From Aporrectodea caliginosa (taxonomy: Eukaryota > Annelida > Clitellata > Crassiclitellata > Lumbricidae), in the NCBI GenBank assembly GCA_020284085.1, contig JACEVL010000519.1, forward strand, positions 1,042,001 to 1,106,000: a stretch of 64,000 nucleotides of DNA. The letters are read 5' to 3'. Below are positions 44,600 to 55,740 of the stretch, one piece after another (position 1 is the first letter of the stretch; each line of letters starts with the position of its first letter). A program made the translations under genes and the position numbers. The notes beneath the pieces were generated by a model that was not told the DNA's origin, searched no databases, and worked only from the letters and a program-made list of their open reading frames with translations.

Positions 44600-44870
44600 T
44601 AGAGTTAAGGAATAACATACGAGATATAAAGTTACGTGAGTCTTTGTCAGGAAGGTTAAAGTTATGTGGTCTGAACCTGAGAAAACAGAGGTGAAATGTT
44701 GTTTGGGGAAAAGGCATCTGAGTGGATGATTCTCATTTAACAGAACGGCTTTGAATAGTGAAGTGTCTGCTACATTAGCAAGTACTTTCGCAGAAGGAGA
44801 AATTGTGTGAATAAATTCACAGCTTTTTAGTCTGTTCAGAAGGTGTTATAGGCGGGATTTTTCCTAATTA
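44600..44870 (-). pseudogene. C-terminal tail of a LINE, displaced upstream of the RT fragment
   Basis: The minus strand reads LLNRLKSCEFIHTISPSAKV, then TSLFKAVLLNENHPLRCLFP and, shifted, RPHNFNLPDKDSRNFISRML. These motifs (RL..S..FI, HPL..L.P, YNLR....F.LP) normally form the extreme C-terminus of LINE ORF2. Here they lie 5' of the RT core, so two LINE pieces are joined out of order. Confidence 0.7.
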
Positions 44871-45345
44871 ATGTAATTGAATGTCAGCTTATCGAATTGT
44901 ATATTCCCTATAGTTAAGAAGACTTCGAGTGAAAGGCCGCGTTAATATATAGATATAACAACTGATGCTAACTAAATCAACCGAGAGTAGGCAATTTTGT
45001 CTGCGTGATAGTCGCACCGCCATTGGTTGCAAAGATCACTCATCATTTGCAGATGCATATTGACTATGACATAGACTGCGTCATGCGGTCATAACGCATT
45101 CATCTGCGTATAAACTGATGCAGCGCAACAGCGGGCAGTTCATAAATTATTAAACACACATATAAACACACATTATTTGGGGCCTATTACCTCGAAGTGA
45201 GAAAGTACAGAAAAATTAAATACAGACAAATGCAACTCTGGCATAGGGCCTACATGAGATGATCACATCCGTGACCATGTAACATAGGTACATAAATAGG
45301 CCTATAATCATGTAAAAGGAATAAATTTTAGTATCTGTAATATAT
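44870..45345. other. No recognised gene
   Basis: AT-rich intergenic sequence with no repeat family or exon identified. Confidence 0.35.
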
Positions 45346-45347
45346 AC

Positions 45348-45530
<183 letters not shown>

Positions 45531-45654
45531 ATATATATATACATATATATACATAATATATACAATTATATATGTAATATATACACATATATATACACAC
45601 ATTATATACACATATAAACATATATACATGTGTGTATGCGTGCGTGTGTAGGTC

Positions 45655-45745
45655 GATAATGCGCTCTGCGTGTATCTCTGACAGTCGGGAGTCATCCGGA
45701 GATCCTGCCTCCGTCTCCTCCTATTATTGACGATAATGTTGTCGT
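45655..45745 (+). repeat. Dispersed unit shared with 54266-54350
   Basis: GCGCTCTGCGTGTATCTCTG, ACAGTCGGGAGTCATCC and GATCCTGCCTCCGTCTCCTC recur at 54266-54350 in the same orientation. Each copy lies directly after a TG-rich microsatellite. Confidence 0.75.
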
Positions 45746-46254
45746 ATGTGCACTTAAGCCGAAAGATCCTTCAATCGCAAGCAACCAATTTTGAGGACAA
45801 AATGTCGAAATAGGCGTGTAACACCCTTATAACAACTATACAGCAACATCGATGTTCTGCTGTTGTATGGTCGTGTGCACTTTTGAACTTTGGAAGGAGG
45901 GCAATATCAAACACATGCAGTTGGATTGTATATAATATGTGTGCATGTATGCATGTACATATGTATGTGTGTATGTCTGTGCATATATGTATGCATGTAT
46001 GTATGTTATTATGCAAGCGTCTGAGTTTTTGTAGAGCGCATTTGTAGGAACCTCCGTATAGCGTTGAAAGCGACATTACTACTGTGGTAACATATGAGTC
46101 TACCTTACAAGTAACAACAAGTTATGCATGCCTTCGTAAACCTCCTAAAACAAGTGTGTGTCCGAAGGCAGCAACAGCGGAAGAAATAATCCCCTTTTGA
46201 CCAAGGAACGACCAATCACACTGTCAGCCATTGCAGATCAAACTGACGACATTA

Positions 46255-46435
46255 TCTATATCGAATAAATCCTTTGGGTGTGAGATATACAACTAGTCCA
46301 AGAAGTCTGGGGTTCAAATCCCCCACGGAATTTTTTTTCGAGATTTCGGCTCCACTTGAGTCCCAAGTCAACTCAGCTATAATTGATGATGACGACGACG
46401 ACGACGACGACGATGATGATGATATCGAACCAGAC
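46255..46435 (+). mobile_element. SINE with degenerate tRNA head; TTTCGGCTCCACTTG body
   Basis: AGTCTGGGGTTCAAATCCCC is a strong B box, while the A box is decayed. The following ATTTCGGCTCCACTTG is shared with the SINE at 55335. A (GAC)n run follows at 46387-46425. Confidence 0.6.
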
Positions 46436-46564
46436 CGATTGAAACCGATGACAACAAATGAGGCCAAAAATGAGACCGAACGATATAGACCCAATTTTGA
46501 GTGGCACTAGAGTGAACGCTACTGAATAACAAGCCCTCCTCCTCCTTTATCTCTGCTTGGGACC

Positions 46565-46925
46565 TGCACTATTTGGCGCTAAATGGGCCGAGTTTCGATC
46601 GCTGGCGTGACACCAGACTATATCTCGAAGCTTTTCACACCGGTCTCAAGCCGTCCCTATAGCCCCCGGCTGCGTTCGGCTTCCCATGGCCAGTTCATGG
46701 CCCCGACTCCCGAGTTCTCGCACGTCGGCGCGATCTGGTCAAGTCTTTTCCTCTGTGCATGGGTCCGTCTCTATGGAACTATCTTCCATCTGGCATGCGA
46801 TCATTGGCGTCTAACAGTTCAGGAAACGTTTACTGCTCGACTTAAGACACGCCTGTGTCTTAAGTTCGGTGATTCCTAATTTCCTGGGTAGCCATGCCGT
46901 GTAGAAGGGTGAATACAGTCCCGGG
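46565..46925 (+). pseudogene. CR1-like LINE C-terminal end
   Basis: Frames read APDYISKLFTPVSSRP-like, RLRSASHGQFMAPTP, a decayed RSFSSVGPSLWN..P and VQETFTARLKTRLCL. These are the post-RT motifs of this LINE class. Two frameshifts are visible. A GTAGCCATGCCGTGTAGAAG end follows. Confidence 0.8.
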
Positions 46926-46954
46926 ATAAAAAGACTCCGGCAGTGTTTTTATCC

Positions 46955-47111
46955 CAGTATATAATGACTGCAGAGTTAATCGATACTAGGACACAAACAC
47001 ACCACCCTGCGAATAAACACCACTGGACGAAAACAGTCTAGTGGTGTTTAGTCGCAGGGTGGTGTGTTTGTGTCCTAGTATTGATTAACTCTGCAGTCGT
47101 TATATATACTA
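46955..47111. mobile_element. Foldback element with arms of about 73 bp
   Basis: The left arm AGTATATAATGACTGCAGAG .. ACACACCACCCTGC .. AACACCACT is mirrored by AGTGGTGTTTAGTCGCAGGG .. ACTCTGCAGTCGTTATATATACT. The loop is about 10-15 nt and there are few mismatches. A smaller hairpin (GGGATAAAAA / TTTTTATCCC) lies at 46923-46954 just to the left. Confidence 0.8.
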
Positions 47112-47151
47112 GAATGAAAACGTTTGAGATAGGACTAAATGACTTTTGGAG

Positions 47152-47559
47152 TTGATTCGGTACTTGTCGGTTTCACGACCCCCAAAAATCTTTTAATTAT
47201 AACTAGACGAGACCCCTGTAGGCCTACAGGAATGTGTTCGCGACAGTTAATATCTGTCTTCTAATGACGACACTAACCTTAACCCTGACCCTAACCGACT
47301 CTCACGACTTCCAAGTTTTATAGTCCATATCGGTTACGTTGAGGTTATGCCTCGTTGTTACGCGCCGTGAGGGTCGGTTAGGGTCAGGATTAGGGTTAGT
47401 GTCGTCCATGTTTTCTAATGACGAAACGTTCAGGTTTATGACGTAATAGATAAGTTCTGACGTAACATAGAATTAAAATAGCGTAGAATATGAAGAATTT
47501 TAAATGAGGTAATATATGAAGAATTTTGGGGGTCGTGAAACCGACAAGTACCGTTGATT
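47152..47559. mobile_element. 396-bp MITE with 30-bp perfect terminal inverted repeats
   Basis: The element is 47158-47553. Its ends begin CGGTACTTGTCGGTTTCACG and continue ACCCCCAAAA, identical on both sides. TTGATT flanks it (47152-47157 and 47554-47559). A neighbouring copy of the flanking sequence, GGAGTTGATTTTTCCTAGGA at about 47616-47635, is the uninterrupted site, confirming the 6-bp duplication. The interior holds a second inverted pair (ACCCTGACCCTAACCGACTC / GAGGGTCGGTTAGGGTCAGG). Relatives of that interior are at 4598, 7228 and 16740. It has no transposase. Confidence 0.92.
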
Positions 47560-48990
47560 CTTCCTAGGACAAATTGAATGGGGGGAGTTGGTTCTTCTCG
47601 GGACCAAATGACTTACGGAGTTGATTTTTCCTAGGATAAATTCAATGGTGGAGTTTATTGCTTTTATGTTTTTTGTAATACTTATAGCCTAATAGTGTGC
47701 CACATGAATTAGGTGTGAATTTTAAAAAAAAGAATAAACACGACGCATGACATTTCTTTTGTAGTATTTCAGCTTTCTGATTATTGCACGTATCTTTATT
47801 ACTATCGCATTTTTGCACGTGTCTTTATTATTTTCGCCTTTTAAAACTTCCATCCTTTGTAGAATTCTAGAAAAAAATTGTGATCCATATAGGCCTATGT
47901 ACCCGATACACACCAATTCTGACACTAATCGCAAGTTTGGTGATCAGTATGCCTGCAGCCTTTATAGGCCTACGGGCTCAACGGCTGCTGCTTTGATGGC
48001 TAGGCTATATCTAACCATATCTTTAAAGTAGGAAGGCTAATTTCTGGAGAACAGTCAAATGAGTTCTGCTTAGAGAATGGCATGCTACATCACATATGGA
48101 AACAGGCTGTAGATGACCAGTGTACAGGTAGAAAATGTAAGCTTTCATTTTAATGACAGTACTACAAACACGGACTTCTGGACCGACAGTGACGCGTAAC
48201 ATAACAACAGAAACCTGCAACAGAAACAAAATAGCTACTTAATAATGTTTCTTTGGGGTTTTTTTACGGAGAAACGTGTTGTCCGTGTTTAATATTACTA
48301 CTGTAGAAGAAAGGAAAGCAATAGTTAGCGCTATCCACGTTGGTCAAGGCAGCTCAATCCATGCACTCAAAATCACTTGGTGGACATCTTCGGGAGAGCT
48401 GTTAAAAGCTTGGTTTTTTTGTTTTTGATTTTTGTTTTTGTTTTTTTAAACCCAAAATTTGGTTGTTTTTTATTTTTAAATTATAAATTCCAAAAATGGC
48501 GTCTCTTCAACTCTCTTGGCAATTGTTGTCAGGTCTTGTTAATTTCGTTATATGACATTCTACGTACGGTTCTTTTGGTTCTACTGTTCTAGTTAATTTC
48601 ATTTATACATCTGATTAATTTGAACGGTATTATGCCATTTTTATGAGTTTTATGATCCGAAAAGGAAAATCTTAAAAACAAAGAACAAAAAACCAAAAAA
48701 CACACCAAAAACCAACTTTTCATTTTGAAAAAACTTGTTTTTGGCACCCCTGATCTTGGGAGAGACAAATGTCTGGTCAAAATAACGGACGGAGAGGTAG
48801 TTTGATTATATTCTTCTTATAGTAAACATTGTTGACGTCTTTCTGTCTTTGCACTTTTAATACTTCCATTACGATTATGTAGGCCTATACCAATGAGATA
48901 TGGATATGATCAGTGAGATTGCTAATAGATTAGAATTACAATTAGCAGCAGCTAATCAATTAGCAATTAGAATTAGAATTCGATAATACA
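47560..48990. other. No recognised gene; possible hAT-associated DNA
   Basis: It holds a duplicated flank of the MITE at 47560-47660 and long A/T homopolymer-rich stretches at 48405-48480 and 48655-48745 that are partly inverse (GGTTTTTTTGTTTTTG against CAAAAACAAG-like). A TTGGCACCCCTG string at 48741 could be a transposon end. Confidence 0.35.
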
Positions 48991-48999
48991 TAGGGGCCT

Positions 49000-49450
49000 A
49001 CATACATTTGCTTTGTGAATCTGTCCAGATTTTGTCTGGACAGTCCAGAAAGCACAGCAAGTGTACAGAAAACAGAGGAGGGTTATTCTGGACAATGCAG
49101 TATCGAGAAATTGTTACAGTACGGAAAAAATCGCCTTATGCATATACAAGGAGTATTGCATCTTAAGAAATGTTCTTCCTAAATTGCAGACAAAGTCTAC
49201 AAACCATGCAAGCAGCGTACAACACTTTAAACATTGTGATGCTCCAAACAAACACTGCTCCGATATGTTTTAGCAATTCCGATCAGTAATGCACATGTTG
49301 AACGTATTTTCTCTTGATGAAAGATCTGTGGACCGTGAACGAAAAGGATGAGGCCTGAACTGGTAACAGCTGAACTCTGTGTGAAAGTCAATTTCGATCA
49401 GTGTTGCGGTGATTTCTTACATTATGTTGGAGGACAGAAATGTTTGCTCA
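49000..49450 (+). pseudogene. hAT transposase C-terminal fragment
   Basis: After a VQHFKHCDAPN stretch the frame gives LAIPISNAHVERIFS, then (+1 shift) LMKDLWTVNEK, then (shift) RMRPELVTAELCVKVNF. This is the hAT family dimerisation (hATC) region: P-x-S-N-A-x-V-E-R-x-F-S, then N-R/K-x-x..L. At least two frameshifts make it non-functional. Short direct repeats CCTACATACATTTGCTTTGTGAATC occur at about 49000 and 49670, on either side. Confidence 0.8.
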
Positions 49451-49854
49451 AAGCAAGTAAAAGTGAACAGAAGTATAGCTTTAAAAGAAAATAAGATCTG
49501 ATTATACTTCACGTTTAAGAACGTTATGAATATTGTTATATTAGTGGATTAAATAATATTCCTTTTGTACTTTCTTCGCATATTCCATTATCCATACAGA
49601 TCCTTGCTTATTTTCACATGTTCTAAATAAGTTACGACTAATACATTACATATCCAAAGTTGGCAACCCTACATACATTTGCTTTGTGAATCAACTTTTG
49701 ATCAAAGCACAGCAAGTAACTAAAACAAGTTATTTTAGTCGATTATTGTTAAGTAAAGCAGCATAACTGCTATGTCAGAACTCAGAACAGTCTACAAACC
49801 AGCAAGCAGCGACACACAACATACATACATATTCATAGACTCCATCTATTCAGC

Positions 49855-50056
49855 CTACATACATACATAAATGGCGCTGTACCATACATACATACACATA
49901 CATACATGCATGCATACATACATACATACATACATACATACATACATACATACATACATACATAGGCATACATACATACATATATACATACATACATACA
50001 TACATACATACATACATACATACATACATACATACATACAATCATACATACATACA

Positions 50057-50088
<32 letters not shown>

Positions 50089-50092
50089 AAAA
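49855..50092 (+). repeat. (ACAT)n microsatellite
   Basis: CATA units with few interruptions. The MYVC/YIHT open frames are artefacts. Confidence 0.95.
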
Positions 50093-50616
50093 TACTATAA
50101 GAGTACGGGCATGGCGCAGTTACTTCAGGCACTGTAGGGTCACGTGACTTCGAGAAAGATTGCGTGATTACGATTTCGATAACTCCATTTGCATACTTCA
50201 TCAACGTAGGCCTATACATTCGTCCAAATAACCCACAACCCACTTTATAAAAGCAGGGACTGTCTCGACCAGTGAGCCATGCATGCGCCCGCAAGTAGAG
50301 CGTGCGATTAGGAGAAGATTCTTTAAGTCTGCGTCGACATTAATTAGATTCTTCCGTTTTTTGCGGCAGGAAACAAATTAGTCCAGACAAAAAAGTAGTA
50401 GCTTATAAGATTCCGACGACGGTGACGACCGTCAATGAGATTTTTCATCTGTCAGGACTCAATATAACCAAATCAAAATGCAGGATCACGCCTAGGAATG
50501 CAGATGACGTCAGTTCCAACCGCGAGTGAGCCAGTGAGTGAGTAAATGAGTAAATTGAGTTCATGAATGCCCGAGCGGCCGAGTGGGTGATTAAGCGAGT
50601 GATGATTGCCTACAGC

Positions 50617-50656
50617 CATTGCCTTCTAGATGTAGTAGGCTATCTAGAAGGCAATG
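50617..50656. repeat. 15-bp perfect inverted repeat
   Basis: CATTGCCTTCTAGAT at 50617-50631 and ATCTAGAAGGCAATG at 50642-50656 with a 10-bp loop. CTACAGCC flanks both sides as a direct repeat (about 50610 and 50657), which looks like a tiny insertion with target duplication. Confidence 0.6.
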
Positions 50657-50689
50657 CTACAGCCCATGGCTCTCATGCGTTAGGCCGAC

Positions 50690-51000
50690 TCAAGTATTTT
50701 CAGCATCTGTCAGAGGCTCCCTAACTCTTCCTCCCCTATGTTCCCCTGATATACAATAACTTCTCCCATGCAATTCTTTGCTTGTATATATAAATTTTGT
50801 TTGCTTGTCTGTTTCAATGCATTAATCTTGCCAAATTCAGTGCTGTGCGTTTGCTATAGTGCTTGTCAATAAAGAATATACTTACTTACTTACTTACTTA
50901 CTTGGTAGGCGCAATACAAATGTTCAGATACATAAACCATATACTTACTTACTTACAGATACCTAAAGAATATGCTTAATCACTCACTTACTTACTTGTA
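50690..51000 (+). mobile_element. Retroelement 3' end with (ACTT)n tail
   Basis: CAGTGCTGTGCGTTTGCTAT .. TTGTCAATAAAGAATATACTTACTTACTT. The pattern AATAAAG..ATACTTACTT matches the tail at 5445-5478, so both are copies of one family. Confidence 0.6.
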
Positions 51001-51119
51001 TATACTTGTACAAACATACACAGTATTACACACACACAACATACACACACACATACATGCATGCATACATGCGTGCATACATGCATAGGCTACATTATAT
51101 ATATTTGTATGTATGAGCA

Positions 51120-51215
51120 CTTGTTATAGCGCCCCTTCAAGATTTCTACTCAGAGGCGCTTCCGCCTAGCCTACAGCGCGGACACTGAATCGGAGTTTCA
51201 CGCCGAAGCGCATTT
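51120..51215 (-). mobile_element. 5'-truncated SINE (42893 family)
   Basis: In reverse: AAGCGC..TTCGGCGTGAAACTCCGA, GTGTCCGCGCTGTAGGC, then GCGCCTCTGAGTAGAAATCT and TGAAGGGGCGCTATAACAAG, followed by an ACAT-type tail. Confidence 0.8.
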
Positions 51216-51827
51216 ATACATATATATATACAATATACATACATACGATAACATATAGGCCTATGCATATACGCACATATGTTGCATACGCCCTATATAC
51301 AAAGTTTTTCAAAATGAAATGTGGTTCTTCAGAAGTTATTCGCGCTTCCATGATAGACATAAATCTGTCTTTCCGTTTGTCTGTTGCATCTGTCCCGTTT
51401 TAGGAACACTCTCGCAAGAAAGATTTATAGGCATATAAAATGTGTTGACAACATAATTATCTGCTTTTTCGTATAGGCTACATCGCGTTTATTTTGGACG
51501 GACCTTTTGAATCAATTCTCCTCTGAAAATACGTACTTTCCTAGAAAGACAGCTCAAGAACCATTTTCAATTCACATTAAATCGCACCTGGGCTATTTGG
51601 ATCTATTAGATATTGCCACGTGTTAGCGCCTTTGAGTTCTTGAAAGACGCTGTTGTTGCCACAATATATATTGCATAACTGTTGGAGACAGTGTTGTTTT
51701 TGATCGGGGTTTTGTGTCGCTAACACTGGCATACATGAGATATAAATTATATCGTCTGCGCTATAACATAGATATATAAATATTATCATGACAGAGTGGT
51801 AAATGTTCAATATTCACGATATTTATA

Positions 51828-52005
51828 CAGGGATGTGCAGTAATTGAAATTGCGTAATTGAAATTACTTGAAATTGCGCAATTTGTAATTTGTTAATTTG
51901 TAATTCAATTACATTTCCCATGTATTTTGTAATTTGAAATTACATTTCATGTCGCAAAGTAATTTGTAATTCAATTAATTTTTCTGAGTAATTTGCCCAT
52001 CCCTG
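51828..52005. mobile_element. 178-bp MITE, AATTACAAATTAC-rich
   Basis: The left end CAGGGATGTGCAGTAATTG and right end GTAATTTGCCCATCCCTG are inverted repeats with one or two mismatches. Flanks TATTTATA and TAGTTATA could be an 8-bp duplication with one change. The interior is made of many AATTGAAATTAC/GTAATTTG inverted and direct units, so it can fold extensively. The style is hAT non-autonomous. Confidence 0.7.
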
Positions 52006-52231
52006 GTAGTTATATAAATATTAAAAAATATATAAATATATATATAAAACTTGTATAGTTCTCTTATTGAAGTATAATATATATTTATTTATTTATAAGA
52101 AATGTAGCCTACTGTTATAGCCTATAGATAGGTTTTATATAGGCTATACGTGGATGTACAGTTTGTACACACTTAAATACTTATATCTTGGGAGTTTTCT
52201 AGAAGTTGTGCTGTATAAATATGCACTTACA

Positions 52232-52623
52232 ATGACGGCTACATTACTGTCATGTATCGTTCTACTTACCGCCGCGCTTACGACATTAACAACGACACCG
52301 AGTCACTGGCAGCCCTCCTCCGTTCAACCGATGCGTGTTCCATCAGTCCTCCGAGAATCCGTTTCCGATCAGCTTTTGTTGGAATGTTTGCCACCTACGT
52401 ATACACGCAGACGTACATCCAGGTCCGACGCACTTTCACTCAGAGATAGGCGTGTACGGTACGCGTCGAAACGTGCATTATCTGTGTCCATCGTCCATGC
52501 ACAGGCACGCGCCAAGCGATGCGTCCGTCGGTCGGTCGCTCGGTGTCTGCCAGGGAGATGGCTTTTATACGACACATGCAGACCGCCAAATCAGAGACAC
52601 CTGTCCCGGACATCAACCCCGCT

Positions 52624-52657
<34 letters not shown>

Positions 52658-52681
52658 GTGTCGCATTGCGAAGTGGTATGA
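52232..52681 (+). CDS. Hypothetical 149-residue frame with signal-peptide-like start
   Basis: The frame begins MTATLLSCIVLLTAALTTLT, a good hydrophobic signal-like segment. Many Arg/Lys pairs (RRR, DRR, SKR, AKR) follow, with scattered cysteines (LLLEC, AKRC, ARCLPGRWLLYDTC). It ends in a poly-Ser run encoded by a (CAG)n tract at 52624-52654. The region is CpG-rich compared with its flanks. It could be a secreted peptide precursor, but the other two frames are also open for about 65-140 codons, which weakens the case. No family recognised. Confidence 0.25.
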
Positions 52682-52869
52682 AAATCACGCAGAGCTTTCC
52701 TGGCCTTGGGTGACGGTTCGTGAATGCGAACGAGGTGTCATATTGTTGCGGTTACTTTGAAGTGTCAAAAGGTGATTGCAGATATGCGTCAGTTCGCAAC
52801 TCTGAAAAACAGTCTTCCTATAATCTATATTCAGGACGTCAAAAACCTTATGTTTAAAACACAGTTGAA

Positions 52870-53256
<387 letters not shown>

Positions 53257-53259
53257 TAT

Positions 53260-53995
53260 GCAACTATTGGCATTTGCTCTGACTGTGTTAAAGCACCACG
53301 GAAATAACTTGCTACTGACGATGCTGTGTAAATTGCCGTAATTACATTTACAATTACAGCCAGACCGCCACTAGAAAAATTCGTAATTGTAAGCTCAAAA
53401 TTTCTAGCGCTACTTTTGCTAAGCGAATGGCATGGGGGAAGTTACGGTATATCAGGGGAACCTAGGGACCAAGCCAACGCTAGTTACGTCTCTGACTAGT
53501 AAAGGTCTGAGTCCGGTTAAAAGAGATATCAGAGAGAGGGAGGCAGAGCAGTTGCTAAGGCGGGTTTCGTTGAGGACGAGAAAGCTTGGAACGGGGAGGA
53601 TCAGATGGACTATAGGGCAGGAATATTTGAAGAGATGTGACTTCATTTTCATCAGGTACGGTGTTAAGCCATATAGGCCTAAGCATGCGCTCGCAATACA
53701 CGATTGGGCTATAGTGTCGATAAGCTCTACACCGTGAACACTGAACAGGTCTACGTCCGTGATGCGCTGCGTGTATGCGGGTGCTCACCGGCGACAGTTC
53801 TTTCTCGACTTCTGCAGTTACGCCTTACGTTGATATTGCACAGGCTGATTTGACTTTGAGATTAAACACTGTTTCTATTCAGCTGCGCTTGTGAGACGTT
53901 CCAGAGACACAGTTGTGTCTCTGGATGGACATGGCGTGCATGTTGTGGTGTGCGTACGTGTATGTGTGTGTCTAGGTGTTTAGGACGGTAGGTGT
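53260..53995. other. No recognised gene
   Basis: Frames at 53432-53737 (plus) and 53452-53788 (minus) overlap with no domain or splice support. Short AATTAC units resemble the MITE at 51828. Confidence 0.35.
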
Positions 53996-54011
53996 GTATG
54001 TGTGTGTTTTG

Positions 54012-54051
<40 letters not shown>

Positions 54052-54141
54052 GTGTGTGTGCTCGTGCGTGTGTGTATGCGTGCATATGAGTGTGCGCAAG
54101 TGTGTGTCTGTGTGCATGTATGTGTGTATGTGTGCGCGCGC

Positions 54142-54173
<32 letters not shown>

Positions 54174-54228
54174 ATGTTTGTGTGTGTATGTTTGTGTGTG
54201 TATGTTTGTGTGTATGTTTGTGTGTACG

Positions 54229-54262
<34 letters not shown>
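53990..54262 (+). repeat. (TG)n microsatellite
   Basis: TG runs with TGCG, TGTA and TGTT interruptions. Confidence 0.95.
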
Positions 54263-54263
<1 letters not shown>

Positions 54264-54265
54264 TC

Positions 54266-54350
54266 TGCGCTCTGCGTGTATCTCTGACAGTTGGGTGTCA
54301 TCCGCAGATTCTGCCTCCGTCTCCTCCTATTATGGATGATAATGACGCTC
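54266..54350 (+). repeat. Dispersed unit shared with 45655-45745
   Basis: GCGCTCTGCGTGTATCTCTG .. GATTCTGCCTCCGTCTCCTC, directly after a (TG)n tract as in the first copy. Confidence 0.75.
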
Positions 54351-54404
54351 CCGTTTCTGTACATCGTCTACCTCACCTCCTTCCGTCTCTCCAGTCTCCA
54401 CCTC

Positions 54405-54558
54405 ACCACCTCTCCGTCCGCCCCATCCCTCCCTTCCTCCGTCCATCCCTCCATGCCTCCCTCCCTCCGTCCATCCCTCCATGCCTCCCTCCCTCCGTCC
54501 ATCCCTCCATGCCTCCCTCCCTCCGTCCATCCACCCCTCCCTCCCTCCTTCCTTAGTT
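54405..54558 (+). repeat. (CCCT)n-rich 28-bp minisatellite
   Basis: CCCTCCGTCCATCCCTCCAT and GCCTCC recur with a period of about 28 bp, four copies, inside a polypyrimidine tract. Confidence 0.85.
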
Positions 54559-54559
54559 T

Positions 54560-55000
54560 TCGTCGTTACAGTCGTCGTGCAGTCGATTTCCCGCAGGAGG
54601 GCGCTTCCTCCGCCGCGAGAAATCTGCAATTTTAAGCGGACTTTGATGAATAAATATTGGCTTATGGTCTTGCATGGCGAACGGTCATCAGACAGAGAGA
54701 GAGGCGTCGTCTGTCATCGTCATCAATGTCGTCATCATCATAATATAGGCTACTTAACGCACCGATCCACGCTACACGGCGCCAGGGTCAATCGCATCGG
54801 GCCCTCGCCTATTGTACACCGTGAAGGATTCTTTCGGTGCGTTGTCCTTGATTCACCCCCATTAATAATGCACCGTGTGTGCTGGCCTTTTGTTCCTTTC
54901 ACTTCGGCGTGTAGATAAATTCACTGGTCCCACGAGGGCCTGCCACATAAATGTAGTACCCTTGCCGACAACCCTGCAGTCTTGCTGCCAGCAAAAGCAC
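54560..55000. other. No recognised gene
   Basis: Non-repetitive sequence of moderate GC. No exon or element end was recognised. Confidence 0.35.
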
Positions 55001-55004
55001 CCAA

Positions 55005-55278
55005 TTTCATTCACTCATTCACATCGAACATTTATATAGCGCCCCTTAAAGAAAACTACTCAGAGGCGCTCTCAACACCAGCACAGGCAAAAAGTCTTAT
55101 GTGAGAAAAAAATTGGAGAGGTCCTAGGAAAAAGGCGAAGCTTCAGAGGGAGGTCATTCCAGGTCGAGGGACCCACCACCGAGAAAGCGCAGTTCTGCAT
55201 AGTGGAGTTACGGGCAAATGGAATATAAAGTAGGAGACCCTGTTCAGATAAGCGGGGGTCTAGAGCCGTTCTCAACCA
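55005..55278 (-). pseudogene. CR1-like LINE C-terminal end and 3' tail
   Basis: The minus frame reads TALDPRLSEQGLLLYIPFAR, QNCAFSVVGPSTWNDLPLKL and a conserved C-terminal TFCLCWC. The 3' end GAGAGCGCCTCTGAGTAG .. CTTTAAGGGGCGCTATATAA is followed by a GAATGAGTGAATG tail. This is an uninterrupted fragment of the WNDLP region. Confidence 0.88.
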
Positions 55279-55334
55279 AATTCATCCAGATGGGTAGGTA
55301 TCCCACGTACTCTATGTACGTCGGTTGGTTGGTC

Positions 55335-55654
55335 TTCGATTGCAGTCTAGTGGTTAGTGTGCAGTACTGTCAACGGTAAAGTCGTAGATTCAAATCCCGA
55401 CCAGAGGGGAAAGGTGTCTGGATATTTCGGCTCCACTTGCGAACTCATCAATGTGTTGGTCTACTCTGGTGGTGTAATTTCGGTTGCGAGATAAGGGGAC
55501 GAGGAAGGGGACTGAATGACCATCCGTATACGGATAAATGCATATGCCAAGACTAAGAAAATGAAGTCGATAACATTTTTAGATCTGTAAGACAGTCATG
55601 CTACGCGCTCTATTGTGAGGTTCTTAAAAGGCGCTTCATAAATAGCCAGATACA

Positions 55655-55688
<34 letters not shown>

Positions 55689-55740
55689 CATACATACATA
55701 CTTAAATAAATACATACATACATACATACATACATAGATA
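55335..55740 (+). mobile_element. tRNA-derived SINE with (ACAT)n tail
   Basis: TTGCAGTCTAGTGGTTAGTG (A box) and GTCGTAGATTCAAATCCCGA (B box) form the head. The body includes ATTTCGGCTCCACTTG as at 46255. The end TTGTGAGGTTCTTAAAAGGC then GCTTCATAAATAGCCAG is followed by ACAT units from about 55650. Confidence 0.8.

Noticed and set aside
47260..47400. Telomeric repeat relic (CCCTAA-like words)
   Set aside because: CTAACCCTGACCCTAACC is the interior of the MITE and recurs with it. It is not a tandem hexamer array.
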